A DNA stretch of 64,000 bases, from the NCBI GenBank assembly GCA_015680685.1, contig MNCI01035130.1:99112-163111 (forward strand), given 5' to 3'. Shown piece by piece: positions 35,030 to 46,149 of the stretch. The notes under the pieces were generated by a model. That model was not told the origin of the DNA, did not search any database, and saw nothing but the letters and a program-made list of their open reading frames with translations. The stretch comes from Gnetum montanum (lineage: Eukaryota; Streptophyta; Gnetopsida; Gnetales; Gnetaceae). The position numbers and the translations under genes are program-made. The first letter of the stretch is position 1. Each line of letters opens with the position of its first letter.

Positions 35030-36260
35030 TGAATCTCAAACCTAAAGAAGTTTTTAAACAAGAGTTAGAGAAACTTTTGAAAGTAGGGTTCACCTATCCA
35101 ATTACAAAGATTGAATGGGTTAGCTCATTAGTCATTGTTTGAAAGAATGGTGGCAAGTATCAATTTTTCACTATTAAACATGATGACATTCAAGGATCAT
35201 TTTCCTTTATCATTTGTTGACCAAGTCTTAGATACCATTGCAGGACATCAGTACTATAAATTCCTAGATGAATATAGTGGATATAACCAAATCTGTATCA
35301 CACCATAAGACTAAGAGAAAACAATGGTCACTAGTCCATGATAGACGATTACATACTAGCAAATGCCCTTTGGCTTATGTAATGCTCCTAATACCTTTCA
35401 ACAACTTGTACCGAGTATCATCTAGAAATAGATTGGCAATGGAGTTGAAGTATTTATGGATGATTTTTCCATGTATAGACTAAACTTCAGACAAGCCTTA
35501 GAATTTTTTAGATCATGTTCTAAAAATATGTGTTGAAACTAATTTGAAGCTCAATTACAAAAAAAGCAACTTAATAGTTAAAGATTACATAGTTTTCAAA
35601 CATAAAGTATCTCGCAAGGGAATAGAGGTAGATCTAGAAAAGATCATAGTTATTCATAACATCATTGAGAGGTCACAAGTAATCAAAGATCTCAAATCAT
35701 TTCTTGATCATATGGGATATTATAGAAGATTTATTAAAAATTCCTTAAAGATCACAAAAATGCTCATTAAGCTAACAAAGAAAGATGCATCATTTTAGTA
35801 GATAAAATAATTTCAAAAAGCATTTGAGATCCTAAAATAGAAATTAATTGAGATATCAATCCTCCAAGCTCTAGATTGGTTAAAGCCTTCTAACATTATT
35901 GAAGATGCTTCAAACTATGCATTGGGGGTAGAATTAACTCAACTTGATGACCAAAAATGACCTTATTATATATACTATGTTAATCGAAGCATCAATATGA
36001 CATAAATTAATTATACCATAAAAGAGAAGGAGCTTATGGCTATGGTGTACATACTTGAAAATTTCTAACATTAACTTCTTGTTTATTCTATTTATGTCCA
36101 TATGGATAGCAATGCTATTAGGGTTTTAATGAGTGATAAAATGGCTCATCATTATGTAATAATTTAAAATTATAATTATTGACAAAAAGAAACTAAAAAT
36201 GTTGTAGTTGATCACTTGTCAAGATTAAGATGGCATCCTCAGAAAAATGAAGAGCCACTA
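35030..36260 (+). pseudogene. RT and RNase H of the plus-strand Athila-like element
   Basis: RT motifs: FKQELEKLLKVGFTYPI, EWVSSLVIV, AGHQYYKFLDEYSGYNQI with catalytic Asp, QMPFGLCNAPNTFQQLV, and NGVEVFMDDFSMY with FMDD at about 35450-35465; then SRKGIEVDLEKI and LDHMGYYRRFIKN (35544-35798). RNase H: EDASNYALGVELTQLDDQK, TIKEKELMAMVYILENF, VHMDSNAIRVLM, then VVDHLSRLRWHP. No duplication of the FGLCNAP segment is present here. Several frameshifts and stops. Confidence 0.88.
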
Positions 36261-36639
36261 TCAAAGTAATTTTCTAATGAAGGTTTATTCACAAACACAA
36301 CAATGAATATAGATTCAACATTGAAATCATGGATCACTAATTACATAACATATCATACTACAAAAGAGATTTCTGTGAATGGGATAAGAAAAAAAAAAGA
36401 ACAATTTCTCCATAATGTAAAAAGGTATATGAAAATTAATTAGAACCTCTACAAGATATGTGCTAATGGATTGATAAGATGGTATATCTTGGAAGAAAGT
36501 CAACAAAGAGTCCTCTAAGATGCACATGAAGGACCATTTTTGGGCTATCATATTTAGCGGTGTACATTAGTTTGGGTAATCTTGTGAGAGATGCTAGAGA
36601 GATGGAGGACTAATAGCCAAAAACCAAGTGTCATAATAG

Positions 36640-37580
36640 TGAATATAAGTAATAGAACCATTTAATATTTGGGGAACTGACTTTATGGGCCCTATCACAT
36701 CAATATTGAATGTAAAGTCTTATATCATAGTGACTATTAATTACTATACTAAGTACAGCCACAATAGCTACAAATTTCTTTTAACAACACTTGTTGAATA
36801 GATTTGGAGTACCATGTATGCTAATATTAGATAACAAGACTCATTTCACTAGAGTTGTATTTAAGAAGCTAATGCAACAACTTGGGGTTAACCACAAATT
36901 AACTACACATTATCACTCCTAGGTGAATGGTCAAGCTAAAGTCACTAATAAAGATATCACAAAAATATTAACGAGAACCATTTTTGGATATAGGAAGGAC
37001 TAGAGCACTAAACTTAATGATTCTCTATGGGTATATAGATAAACCTCAATATTTCCTATAGGGTATTCATCAAATGAGTTAGTTTATGATAAATTACCTA
37101 CTCTACTAATCCAAGCAAAGCTAAATACCCTAATGACTACTAGTACCCTTAACCTAGATCTAAAATTAGCTCAAAAAGAACATCTAATGAAAGTGAATCT
37201 CTTAGATAAAAATTAACAAAGAGCTCAAAGGAGTAATCAATTTCATAGAAAGTACTTCAAATGTAGACATAAAACTAGAATAAGATAAGTGTCCATCAAT
37301 CATGATGATAAAGTCATATACTATAATCCAAATCATGTACCACAAAAGATAAAGTTTCAAAATTTATGGAAGGACCTTATATTATCCATGCTACATACTA
37401 ATCAGGAGCCATGAAAATTTATGATCCAAAAGGCCCAAAAAATTTTATTCTTGTTAATATTCAATAGGTTATACCATTTCATGGCTTTACCAACTCTTCC
37501 AAATACTCCATCTCACATACTAGACCATTTGACATCCATTCAATTTTACAAGTTATCACTCTTAATGATAATCATGGGGG
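36640..37580 (+). pseudogene. Integrase of the plus-strand Athila-like element
   Basis: FGTDFMGPIT, IIVTINYYTKY (first catalytic Asp replaced by Asn), MLILDNKTHF with the second Asp, VNGQAKVTNKDI where the catalytic Glu is Lys, then SLWVYR, LVYDKLPTLLIQAKL and the C-terminal part HDDKVIYYNPNHVPQ and GPYIIHATY. Two of the three catalytic residues have changed. It ends near LNDNHGGIMID, adjoining a G-rich polypurine-like stretch ATCATGGGGGTATTA at 37571-37585. Confidence 0.85.
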
Positions 37581-37585
37581 TATTA

Positions 37586-38750
37586 TGATTGATACTTAGG
37601 AACTAAATTACCTTTTTAGAATCTTGTTATATTTTTCTTATTTCTTACCAATTTTTACATTCTTTAATATCTTTGGTAATTGTTTATACTTTTTTCATTT
37701 CATATCATTTTTCATTCTTTAATATCTTTTAAATTCTTTATAAGTTCATTTATTCTTACAATATTTTATGATTTCCACTATTTTTCATGATCATATTCTT
37801 GTTGATTTTTCTAATAAAGTGTAAATGTATAAAACAAGATGTAATCAAAATAATGGGAATTTCATCCTATGTTCTCAAATAATTCAAGGGGTAATTGCAT
37901 ATATAGTGAGACCATGTCATCCATTCACTCATTTCAAATATTAAGAGGTTCTTAGCATTGACATAATGACATTCTTTGCACAATAAAACTAAAATAAACT
38001 TGTGATCATTATGCCTAGTCAATATTAAACAAAACCAAACCATCATCCAAGGAAATCTTACATTTCCAAAATAATGTATCATAGATACCAACTAATTTAA
38101 AAATTGAACCCTTACCTTTTCTTCCAAATAAACCAATTAAGCCATGATGACAAGAAGATCAAAATCCCTAAAAAAAAAATAACTACAAACAAGTCATGAA
38201 ATATCCACTTATCTAGGCATGATGTTTCAAAACTCAAAAATGTAATAAAACTATTAACAAGATCAAAACATGGAAGAATGCATTTATCAAATACTAAAGT
38301 GATCAAAAGTATAAGATAACAATATAAAATAACTAATGAAGAGAGTGACAAATTGACCAATATTTGGTCCAAGCATTATTCAATCATGAAAGAGAAGTAT
38401 TGAGTTTTTGAGTACCCAAAAGAGAATACATTAGATTTAACAAATGAAAAAGATTTGTTAGGGTTATAAGAAGCTTTAGGATTGAGAAAACTTAATAGAA
38501 GACTTTTTCAAAAAAATCAAAATTCATAGGAAACAAGTTTATTTCAATGCTAGCCTTGCAATAAAGACATATATATAAGGATCTTAGACAAGGTAGAGAC
38601 ATCTATATGGACTACAAGAGACATCTATAGAGGATAGGAGGTATCTTTGGTAGGATGGAGACATCTTTCTAAGTGACTGTGCTTATGAAAGAAACATATA
38701 GGTCAAGTTAGGGAAGGTTGAAATTCAACCAAAAGGATGAAAAATCAATG
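37586..38750 (+). mobile_element. Probable 3' LTR of the plus-strand Athila-like element (right edge unknown)
   Basis: TGATTGATACTT at 37586 directly follows the polypurine-like stretch, the position where the nested relative has TGATGAAG. The right edge cannot be set because the 5' LTR is missing. Near 38570-38660 is a TATATATAAGGA box followed by several GAGACATC words, the same words that cluster in the copia LTR at 2480-2630. Confidence 0.45.
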
Positions 38751-40480
38751 GAAAATATCAAGGAAACCATAGATAACAAATCCAATAATCTAGAAAGAAG
38801 AATCAATGAAGAATATGAATAATATATTAATATTATGTTGTGAAGAAAACTCAAATTAGCATAAATATGGAATGGGAATTTCATTATGAGGAATTTATAT
38901 CCACATGACTAAGCTTACAACATTAACAATGGAAAAAGGATTCAATTAAAACTAATCTTAAAGAATATGAATAATATTACAACATTAAGAAGAGCTTAGG
39001 ATTTATAAATGGAAATAGGTTAGATATAAAAAATACGAATCTTTTAGACTATCCATTAAAATGAATTCAATCAACATTCTCCACTTCAAAATAGAAATAA
39101 TAAGGAGTAGGAATTACAACAACTCTAATTAGTTAATTGGAAATGATATTCATTGAAAATTAATAAAATCAAAATTCTATAAAATTATTGATATTAATTC
39201 TCATAAAAATCATACCCAAAATTGATGTAAATAGAAACACAAATAATCATGAATTACATGCACATTAATCTTTCATGTCAACCTTCAAGGTATCTTAAGC
39301 AATGCCCATCAATCCATGAATAGCATAATAATATAGAATTTAATATTACCAAATCCATCCCATGAGTATGGTGAATGCTATAAATCTAAATTAAAAATAA
39401 GTCAACATTACTCACCTCCAAAATTGTACAAACAAATCCACATGATAAGAGAGCAACACAACAAATATCACATGGAAATCATCACTAATCCAAAATTTAC
39501 CAACACCTCCACTAGCTTCAATATCCCATAGCAGCTCTCTATCATGTTTTTAAATTTATCATGGTGTTTGAAATTAGAGAGTCATGAAAGTTTTAATTGA
39601 AGATTAACAAAATCATGAAAAGGGAGGAAATCAATAAATTACCAAAACAAGAGTTAAACTATAACAATGCTTCCATTAATCTTTCTCATTGAAACACCTC
39701 AAGGAAAATTTCATATTGCGATGTAAAGGCCCATAGCCCAAATTTTGATTGTAATTTGGTGAAAATATAAAGGTAGATATAATTACCTTATTGTTGCCAA
39801 AGATCCTATATTACATCCTTGTATCAATAGTTCCAAAATATTTCTCAAAATAAAAATGAGATTTGTAGCCCACAAGCTACAAATCCCCTGCATCCTAGCA
39901 TATAAAGTATAGCACCTAGAAAATTTGGTCACTAGAAAATTGAGAATTATAGGCTATGATAGTTTAACCTTGAATCCAAAGGGGCTTCAAAGAAAGAGGA
40001 TTTAAGATGCCCTGGACAATCTTGTTGATCACCTATGGACTTACAAAGTGTAAACAGAAACGAAAATGAGAATGAAATTGCACATTCAAATAAAAACTAA
40101 TTAACACATAAATTAAACATGGAAGTAAATATACATTACAAATGAACTAAAACATTTATTAAATGAACGTATGAAAGTTCAAAGAGTATAGATGGATGCC
40201 TAAAGCATAAAAGGCTAGCTTCAATGGAACTTGAATCCTATTAGAGTTGTACTCTGTAGTCAATCTCCATGGTCCAGGTACTTCCCAATTCCAATTTTGT
40301 TGCAATTCCTTACTAGCTTTCATTTACTTATGCAACTTTGGCTACAGATGATGTTAATAGTAGTACAAGCTCTTTTTCAATGGTATTACACAAAGGGTTT
40401 CTAATGCTTAATGTAGATACCAAATGGAATTAAAGCTCTCAAGCATGCAAAAGGCTATGGATTGCAAAAATTTGGTATTG
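38751..40480. other. AT-rich region without recognisable gene
   Basis: No coding signal or element boundary seen on either strand. Confidence 0.4.
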
Positions 40481-40489
40481 TTGAAAAAG

Positions 40490-40710
40490 TGTTGAGAACA
40501 ATTGCATTTTGAATGGCTAGAGAAACTATTGGAAATAATTGAAATTCAAAATTGCTAAAAAAATTATTGGAAATAATTGGAATTTAGAATCACCAAAAAA
40601 TTTATTAGAAATAATTTGAATTCAAAACTATTGGGAAAATTGTTGGGAATAATTGGAATTTAGAACCATTGGAAAAATTGTTAGGAACAATTGGAGTTTA
40701 GAACCTCAAT
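40490..40710. repeat. Degenerate tandem array, about five units of 38-39 bp
   Basis: Five consecutive units share the pattern ATTGGAAATAATTGGAATTT followed by AGAAYC/CAAAAYT, with substitutions in every unit. Period estimated by eye from the spacing of the AATAATTGRAATT core. Confidence 0.8.
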
Positions 40711-40899
40711 ATGGTATTCAAGCTTTGGTTTTATAGGCTTTAAGTTGTTGATTCAATGCTACAAATTACTTCCATGATTGTTGATAGATTGATTTTGATT
40801 GTAGGTGCAATGACAATGATTCCCAACATAGCTAATCATTTCTAGTAAGTTTTGATGCACCTAGGCCATCAAAACCCATTTGCATAGAAAAAAAATAGT

Positions 40900-41180
40900 A
40901 AATAGACTTTTGTGACTATGCTAGCCTTCACCTTGACTACACTGGCCTTGGAGACTATGCTGACATTTGTTGAAATCTATTGAAGTCATGGTGACTATGT
41001 TGGCAAAACTACATTTGCTAGAGATCGATGTTCACTATGTTGGCCATTATACCACCACTAAAAAATTATCATGACTATGTTGATCATTGCTAGGAAAAGT
41101 TTAAACTCAACAACACCAACATTGGTCTTGCAACTACACTAGGTTTTATGCTAACTATGCTAGGTGTTGTTGGGGAAAAA
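40900..41180. repeat. Short array of GACTATGCTGGCC-type words
   Basis: Recurrent GACTATGYTGRC / GACTACACTGGCC words about 30-65 bp apart, the same vocabulary as the long arrays at 46-53 kb but at shorter spacing. It lies on the 3' side of the minus-strand Tat-type pol. Confidence 0.6.
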
Positions 41181-41279
41181 TGAAAATCTAACACCATCTA
41201 CACTAGGGGTAGATTATTTTAGCATAGTTGAGGCTATACCTCTACAAAACCCCATGAAATTGCCAAATTTGGTAGTCCC

Positions 41280-41370
41280 TAAGGCATTTTTACCCTTTCC
41301 AAGCCCCATATTTATACATGATAGTAAGGCATTTTTACCCTTTCCAAGCCCCCATATTTATACATGATAG
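41280..41370 (-). promoter_or_regulatory. Tandemly duplicated 45-bp segment with TATA box
   Basis: 41280-41324 and 41325-41370 are near-identical, and a third partial copy follows to about 41412. On the minus strand each carries CATGTATAAATATGGGG, a good plant TATA box. It may be the promoter part of the 3' LTR of the adjacent minus-strand Tat-type element; LTR boundaries were not found. Confidence 0.5.
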
Positions 41371-42560
41371 CACTTTCCAAGCTCCATATTTAGACATTAG
41401 GCATTTTTCAGCTCTAAAAAGTTAAAGTATGTAAGATTATGGCTCATGGGCTAGTAACCTTACATTTACAATGAATTATTACCTCAAGTTTAATGGTGAA
41501 GGTTACAAGTTGCAACATGCATTTCCTTGGTGCTATTGCATTTTCTCCTCTTTGTTGATGTTTGAAGGATTAACCTAAGAGACATCAACAAGGAATAAAA
41601 AATGCCACTATAGGCCCACCATTAACATTTCCTCTCCACACTTGATCCTATATTACTGAACCATGCCAAAGAGTGCTTGTGATAATGGGATAAGATCATG
41701 ATGAGTGATAGAGGGTAAAGATAGTATTTGGCCCTAAGGAAATGGTTATGAGGGTTAAACAACAAGTTCTATAGGTTGACATCATGGCGACAATCATCAA
41801 GGCTTCACACTTCATTCTTTAAAGTGTTAGTTACTTCGTAATGTTTTCAATGAACCAACAATTAGCTTGAAGGTTTCTTTGGCCACTATGCTTCTTGGCA
41901 ATTTACTTTTCCATTTTTTTTTTTGCAAGGTGAAACCTTCATTGAGTTTCATTGCCAAGGCCAAGTTTTGATTTGGTTTTTCCATCAAATGAGATGTGTT
42001 ATATTTGATGGACTTTATGGTTTTCCCGTTGAATGAGATGTGTTGCATTCAATGGACTAGTAGGTGAAGCATGATGAAGGAGATGTCGAATGGCCATAAT
42101 GCATAAGATTCAAACATAGGTCAACATTGTTGCTTAGGGTGAGGAAAGGTGTAAAAAGGTTATGGGGTTGGGCTCAAAAATAGGTAATAATAATGAAGTT
42201 CAATAAGTAGTCTTGGTACAGTAAGACAAACTCATCAAGACTTGCACATTGAGGTGACATAGTGACTTGCTACTATATTGAGTTGTACTTTTGTGATGAC
42301 TCTAAACTTCATCCTACAAGCACAACTCCAAGAGAGAAATAAAAGAAAAACCAAGAAAGCATGTTATCACAATACAATGCATAGTATTACATGAAAGAAT
42401 TAGTGATCTAGGCCATCAAAGGTCATAATTGTTACTCTCAAAATGGATCTACATCTTGCATTACATATGTTACAAAATTTTTTAGTTCAATTATCATTAA
42501 GGAAGAGATAAAGAAAAGGATGCTAGCTCACTTGTTACTGGTCATTATGACTATGGATGT
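41371..42560 (-). other. Probable 3' untranslated or LTR sequence of the Tat-type element
   Basis: No domain. Contains two adjacent hairpin-forming copies, 41982-42011 and 42026-42055, with a common loop beginning GAGATGTGTT. The 73-codon minus-strand frame (42048-41827) has no motif. Confidence 0.4.
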
Positions 42561-42579
42561 TGATGTTGATGCATGTGAA

Positions 42580-43640
42580 GAAAATGTGTTAGATATAATA
42601 AGGTTTTACATAGGAATTATTGACCTGATTAACCAATTCATTCCCATCTATGTTTGCTATCTAGTGATTAAGAAAGGTCCTTCCTAGTTGGTTGAGAATT
42701 AATCTACATGCTTGTAGATAGCCTTGAAGACCAGGCCTCCCTTGTTCATGGTTCACCTATTCAAGTTATGGTGGTGTCACTACTTTTGCTTCTCATAGTA
42801 TCACTTGATGTGAGAAAGCATTCATACCTGTTGTTCCTCCACCAAGTCTAGATCCATTGTATGTAGCTCCATATTCTTCTCATCATTTATGAAGTCTGAT
42901 AAGGCTACTTGGAGTAATGGAACCTATAATTTAAGAGATAAATCTACTTCAAAATCATAAACCAAGTAATATGGAGTAACCCTAGTTGTGGTGCGATAGG
43001 TTGGTTGGTAAGCCCAAAGTGCATTGACAAACTACTCATGCCAATTATATTTGTTGTTTTATAACATAATTTTTAGTATGTTTCCAATAGATTTTTTTCT
43101 AGGTTCAGCTTGTCCATTGGTTTGGGGTTAGTACAGTGACAAAAATGATGGCTTAATGCCTAGGTCATGACAAAATATTTTCATTTCTTGGCTGCTAAAA
43201 TGTGGATCATTATCTATGATTATGGTCATAGGTATGCACAAATGGACTAATATGTTATTTAATATAAATATATACAGTTGTTGAGATGTTTTCTTTCTTA
43301 GGTGAATGGCCTCAACCCACTCTGTAATGTTTTCAAATGTGATGATGATGAAGCTATGTCTTGTACAAGACTTGGGCATTATAGATTCAATGATATCAAA
43401 TCCCCACCATTGGAATGATCAAGTTATCTGAGTGGTATGTAACTCAATTGGTGGCACATGGATCAAGTTAATATGCCATTGACAAGTATCATAGGATTTA
43501 TACTTGTGTAGGCAATCATTTTCCATATAGGGCTAGTAATAACCTAGCAATCTAATCTTAGTAGCCATGGCTCTCAGTCCTATATGTCCTCCACATATAC
43601 CCTCATGAAATTTCTCAAGGACAATGTGAATTTAATTTTT
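42580..43640 (-). pseudogene. Integrase of the Tat-type element
   Basis: Minus strand. Core: FENITEWVEAIHLRKKTSQQ, then MTIIIDNDPHFSSQEMK with the second Asp, then LGIKPSF. Further: LWAYQPTYRTTTRVTPYYLV and FEVDLSLKL, and the C-terminus VNHEQGRP...NSYVKPYY. This is the integrase layout of Tat/Ogre-type plant elements. Stops and frame changes throughout; the N-terminal zinc-binding part is poorly readable (near 43560). Confidence 0.85.
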
Positions 43641-43849
43641 CCCAAGCATAATAACAATATGCCATCATAAGACCTTATCATAATGTGTTATTGCCTATGA
43701 TGACATGTTATTTTGACCATTTACATACATCATCCTTTGAGAAGTAGTTAGGTCCTGTGGAGATTCACAATGCACAAGGTAAAACTTGATATCATGATAC
43801 CATTCCCTTGGAAGGGTGGTACTAACAAATGCTACAGAGGTATTCTTAG

Positions 43850-44270
43850 TGTTCTATATGATCGAAATAGTACAACCCACAATTATGATAGGTACCTTAG
43901 TAAAGAAATCAAGGATCACACTAAGAGCTAAGGTCGTAATAGCATAAGCTACCATGTTCTCAATTTGGGATACATGTTGGATGTCAATGTTCATAAATTG
44001 TTGTATCAATTTCTTACCTAGGTCATAGTAATGTTGCAAATGTTGGCATTTACATGTATAAACCTTGATTACATGGTTAACCACAAGTTGTGAATCACTT
44101 TCAATCATTAAGCATTTGATTCCTAGCCCACTGGCTACCATCATTCCCCTAATCAATCCTTCATACTCCATTGGATTTCACCAAACAAGAATGTTATGAT
44201 GGCAAAAACACTAGCCCCATGAGTACTTGAAGCTCCATCAATGTGCATGACCACCTCATAATTCTCAAGT
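43850..44270 (-). pseudogene. Second (archaeal-type) RNase H of the Tat-type element
   Basis: MHIDGASSTHGASVFAIITF carries the first catalytic Asp; MEYEGLIRGMMVASGLGIKC carries the Glu; then LMIESDSQLVVNHVIKVYTC with the next Asp, and DIQHVSQIENMVAYAITTLA at the end. This dual RNase H, with the extra copy between the gypsy RNase H and integrase, is a known hallmark of the Tat lineage and is absent from the Athila-like elements in this window. Confidence 0.9.
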
Positions 44271-44399
44271 ACATTGAAAATAATGTTAAAGTGTTCATTA
44301 GGAAAATTTGGGTCTATGGTTCCATGATCTTCTATTAGTGATGTAGTAAGTTATATCACTATAGCTTGACATTTCATTGATGCTTGAGAGATTTAATGA

Positions 44400-44830
44400 A
44401 GGATAAAATTAGATATTATGTCTTTCCAATGGGCTATACAAATATTATCATAGATATTTATCATGATGGCTCTAAACATGTTGTCTTTGCTAATGATGTT
44501 GACCTAGCTACTAAAGAGGTAATGTCACCACTTCTTCAGAGAGAAGACTAGGGCCAGACAATACTTCTCTACTTCAAGGTATTAGGTCTCATTGGAAACT
44601 AATGTATGACTTAGGTAGTATATAAGTAACTTTGCTCCATCATCTCATTTCTGACAAAGTAGAGAGGCAATAGACATGTTGTAGTTAGTAAGGTAGATAT
44701 CAAAAGATTTATCCTTTTATGGTGGATAAACTATAGGTAGTTGTGCCATCTCTTACTTAAGGGCTTTAAAGGCTTCTTGACATTGAGTTGTCTACTTAGA
44801 GAGAACTCCTTTCTTAAGAGTGTTGCATGG
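44400..44830 (-). pseudogene. Gypsy-type RNase H of the Tat-type element
   Basis: Minus-strand frame pieces KAFKALK, MAQLPIVYPP, FDIYLTNYNMSIASLLCQK, IYYLSHTLVSNETXYLEVEK and LALVFSLKKWXHYL correspond to the connection and RNase H domains that follow RT. Many stops. Confidence 0.75.
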
Positions 44831-44959
44831 ATTGTATCTTATTTGTAAGCCTAATGTTAAACTTATGGATAAATTGTAATTTTCCTTACAATACCTAAAG
44901 CTCCTTAAGGTTGGTTAGCACTACCAAGTTGGATATGACCTTAACCTTGTCAAAATTGA

Positions 44960-45640
44960 CAAGTATTCCCACTTCAAATACTACAAATCCAAGCATCTTA
45001 CCAATTTTGATGCCAAAGATATAGTTCTTGGGATTACACCTACGCTCATAATTGAGACATTATTTAAGCACAAGGTCAGGTCACATGCATGGTCATTGAC
45101 CACTTTGGACTTAACAACTATATTTTCTACATAATCATTAAGTAGTCTTAGCATATAATCACTAAAGTTATTCATCATAACTCTTTGGTAGGTTCCTCCT
45201 ATGTTCTTTAAGCTAATGGACATCATGGAGCAATAGAAGGTACCCCAAAGGATCATGAAGGTCATACTAAGTTATTGTTCTTGGCTAATCCTAATTTATT
45301 CTTATCATGCTAATCCATTTGAATGATAATAAGGCATGCCCAAATGTAGTATTAATAAGCTGGTTAATAATAGACAAAGGAAAATCATCCTTAATGGTTT
45401 TCTTATTTAGGTCTCAGAAATCTATGAAAATACATATACATTCATTTTTCTTAGGGACTATTACTATGTTGGATACTCATTTTGCATAATAGATAGCTCT
45501 AACAAAACCTACTTCATATAATTATTTAAATTTATCATGGACTCCTGAGGCTAAATGAGGCCTAATATTACAAACTTTTTTTCTTAACTAGTTTAATACT
45601 ATGATAAAGTATGTTGCACTAAGCATGGGTCAAGACCTGG
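44960..45640 (-). pseudogene. Reverse transcriptase of the Tat-type element
   Basis: Minus strand: YEDMPGLDPCLVQHTL (N-terminal RT marker), PKKNECICIFIDF, KKTIKDDFPLSIINQLI, then WGTFYCSMMSISLKNIGGTY (where the family has PFGLKNAGATYQR), and LLNDYVENIVVKS where the catalytic YVDD reads YVEN. Only the stretch 45265-44981 is open. Catalytic residues are changed, so it is inactive. Confidence 0.88.
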
Positions 45641-45704
45641 CATATCTTCATATGACTAGGAGAAGGCCTTAATGTTGTCCTAGAGGATCTTGGGGATGTC
45701 TTGA

Positions 45705-46090
45705 TCCTACTAAGGTTTTAGTGAGGAACTTAGTTTTAGGATTTTCTCCTCCCAATTATGTGTTGTGATAGGAAGCTCAACTAAAGAGTCTTCCATAACG
45801 TTACCAACTTCTAGGTTTTTATGCCACTTTAGAGGTTTCTCTATCAAGGATTTATCATTGACAAGAATCTCAGGCTTAAGATCTAGGTACTTAATATCAA
45901 TACATCATTCAACATTACCATGAGGTCCACTTAAGTTCAATGGTAAGTTGATTTGCTTCCGGGATTCCATACTTCAATCCTACATATCAACCATAATCAC
46001 ATTACATAGCACCTAGGTAAAAATAAGTAAATAATGCCAAAATGATATCAAATACCTTAGCAACTATGCAAAAACATTTTATTTTATGGT
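45705..46090 (-). repeat. Protease-RT linker, copy 1 of a direct repeat
   Basis: Minus-strand reading ESRKQINLPLNLSGPHGNVE, PEILVNDKSLIEKPLKWHKN and EDSLVELPI leads into RT. The same segment recurs in direct orientation at 48770-49170, about 3.06 kb away, with many substitutions. Confidence 0.85.
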
Positions 46091-46149
46091 CAAAAAAATG
46101 AAAAAAAGGTTAGGAAAGGCTATAAGAGATTGGTAAAGACAAATAAGTT

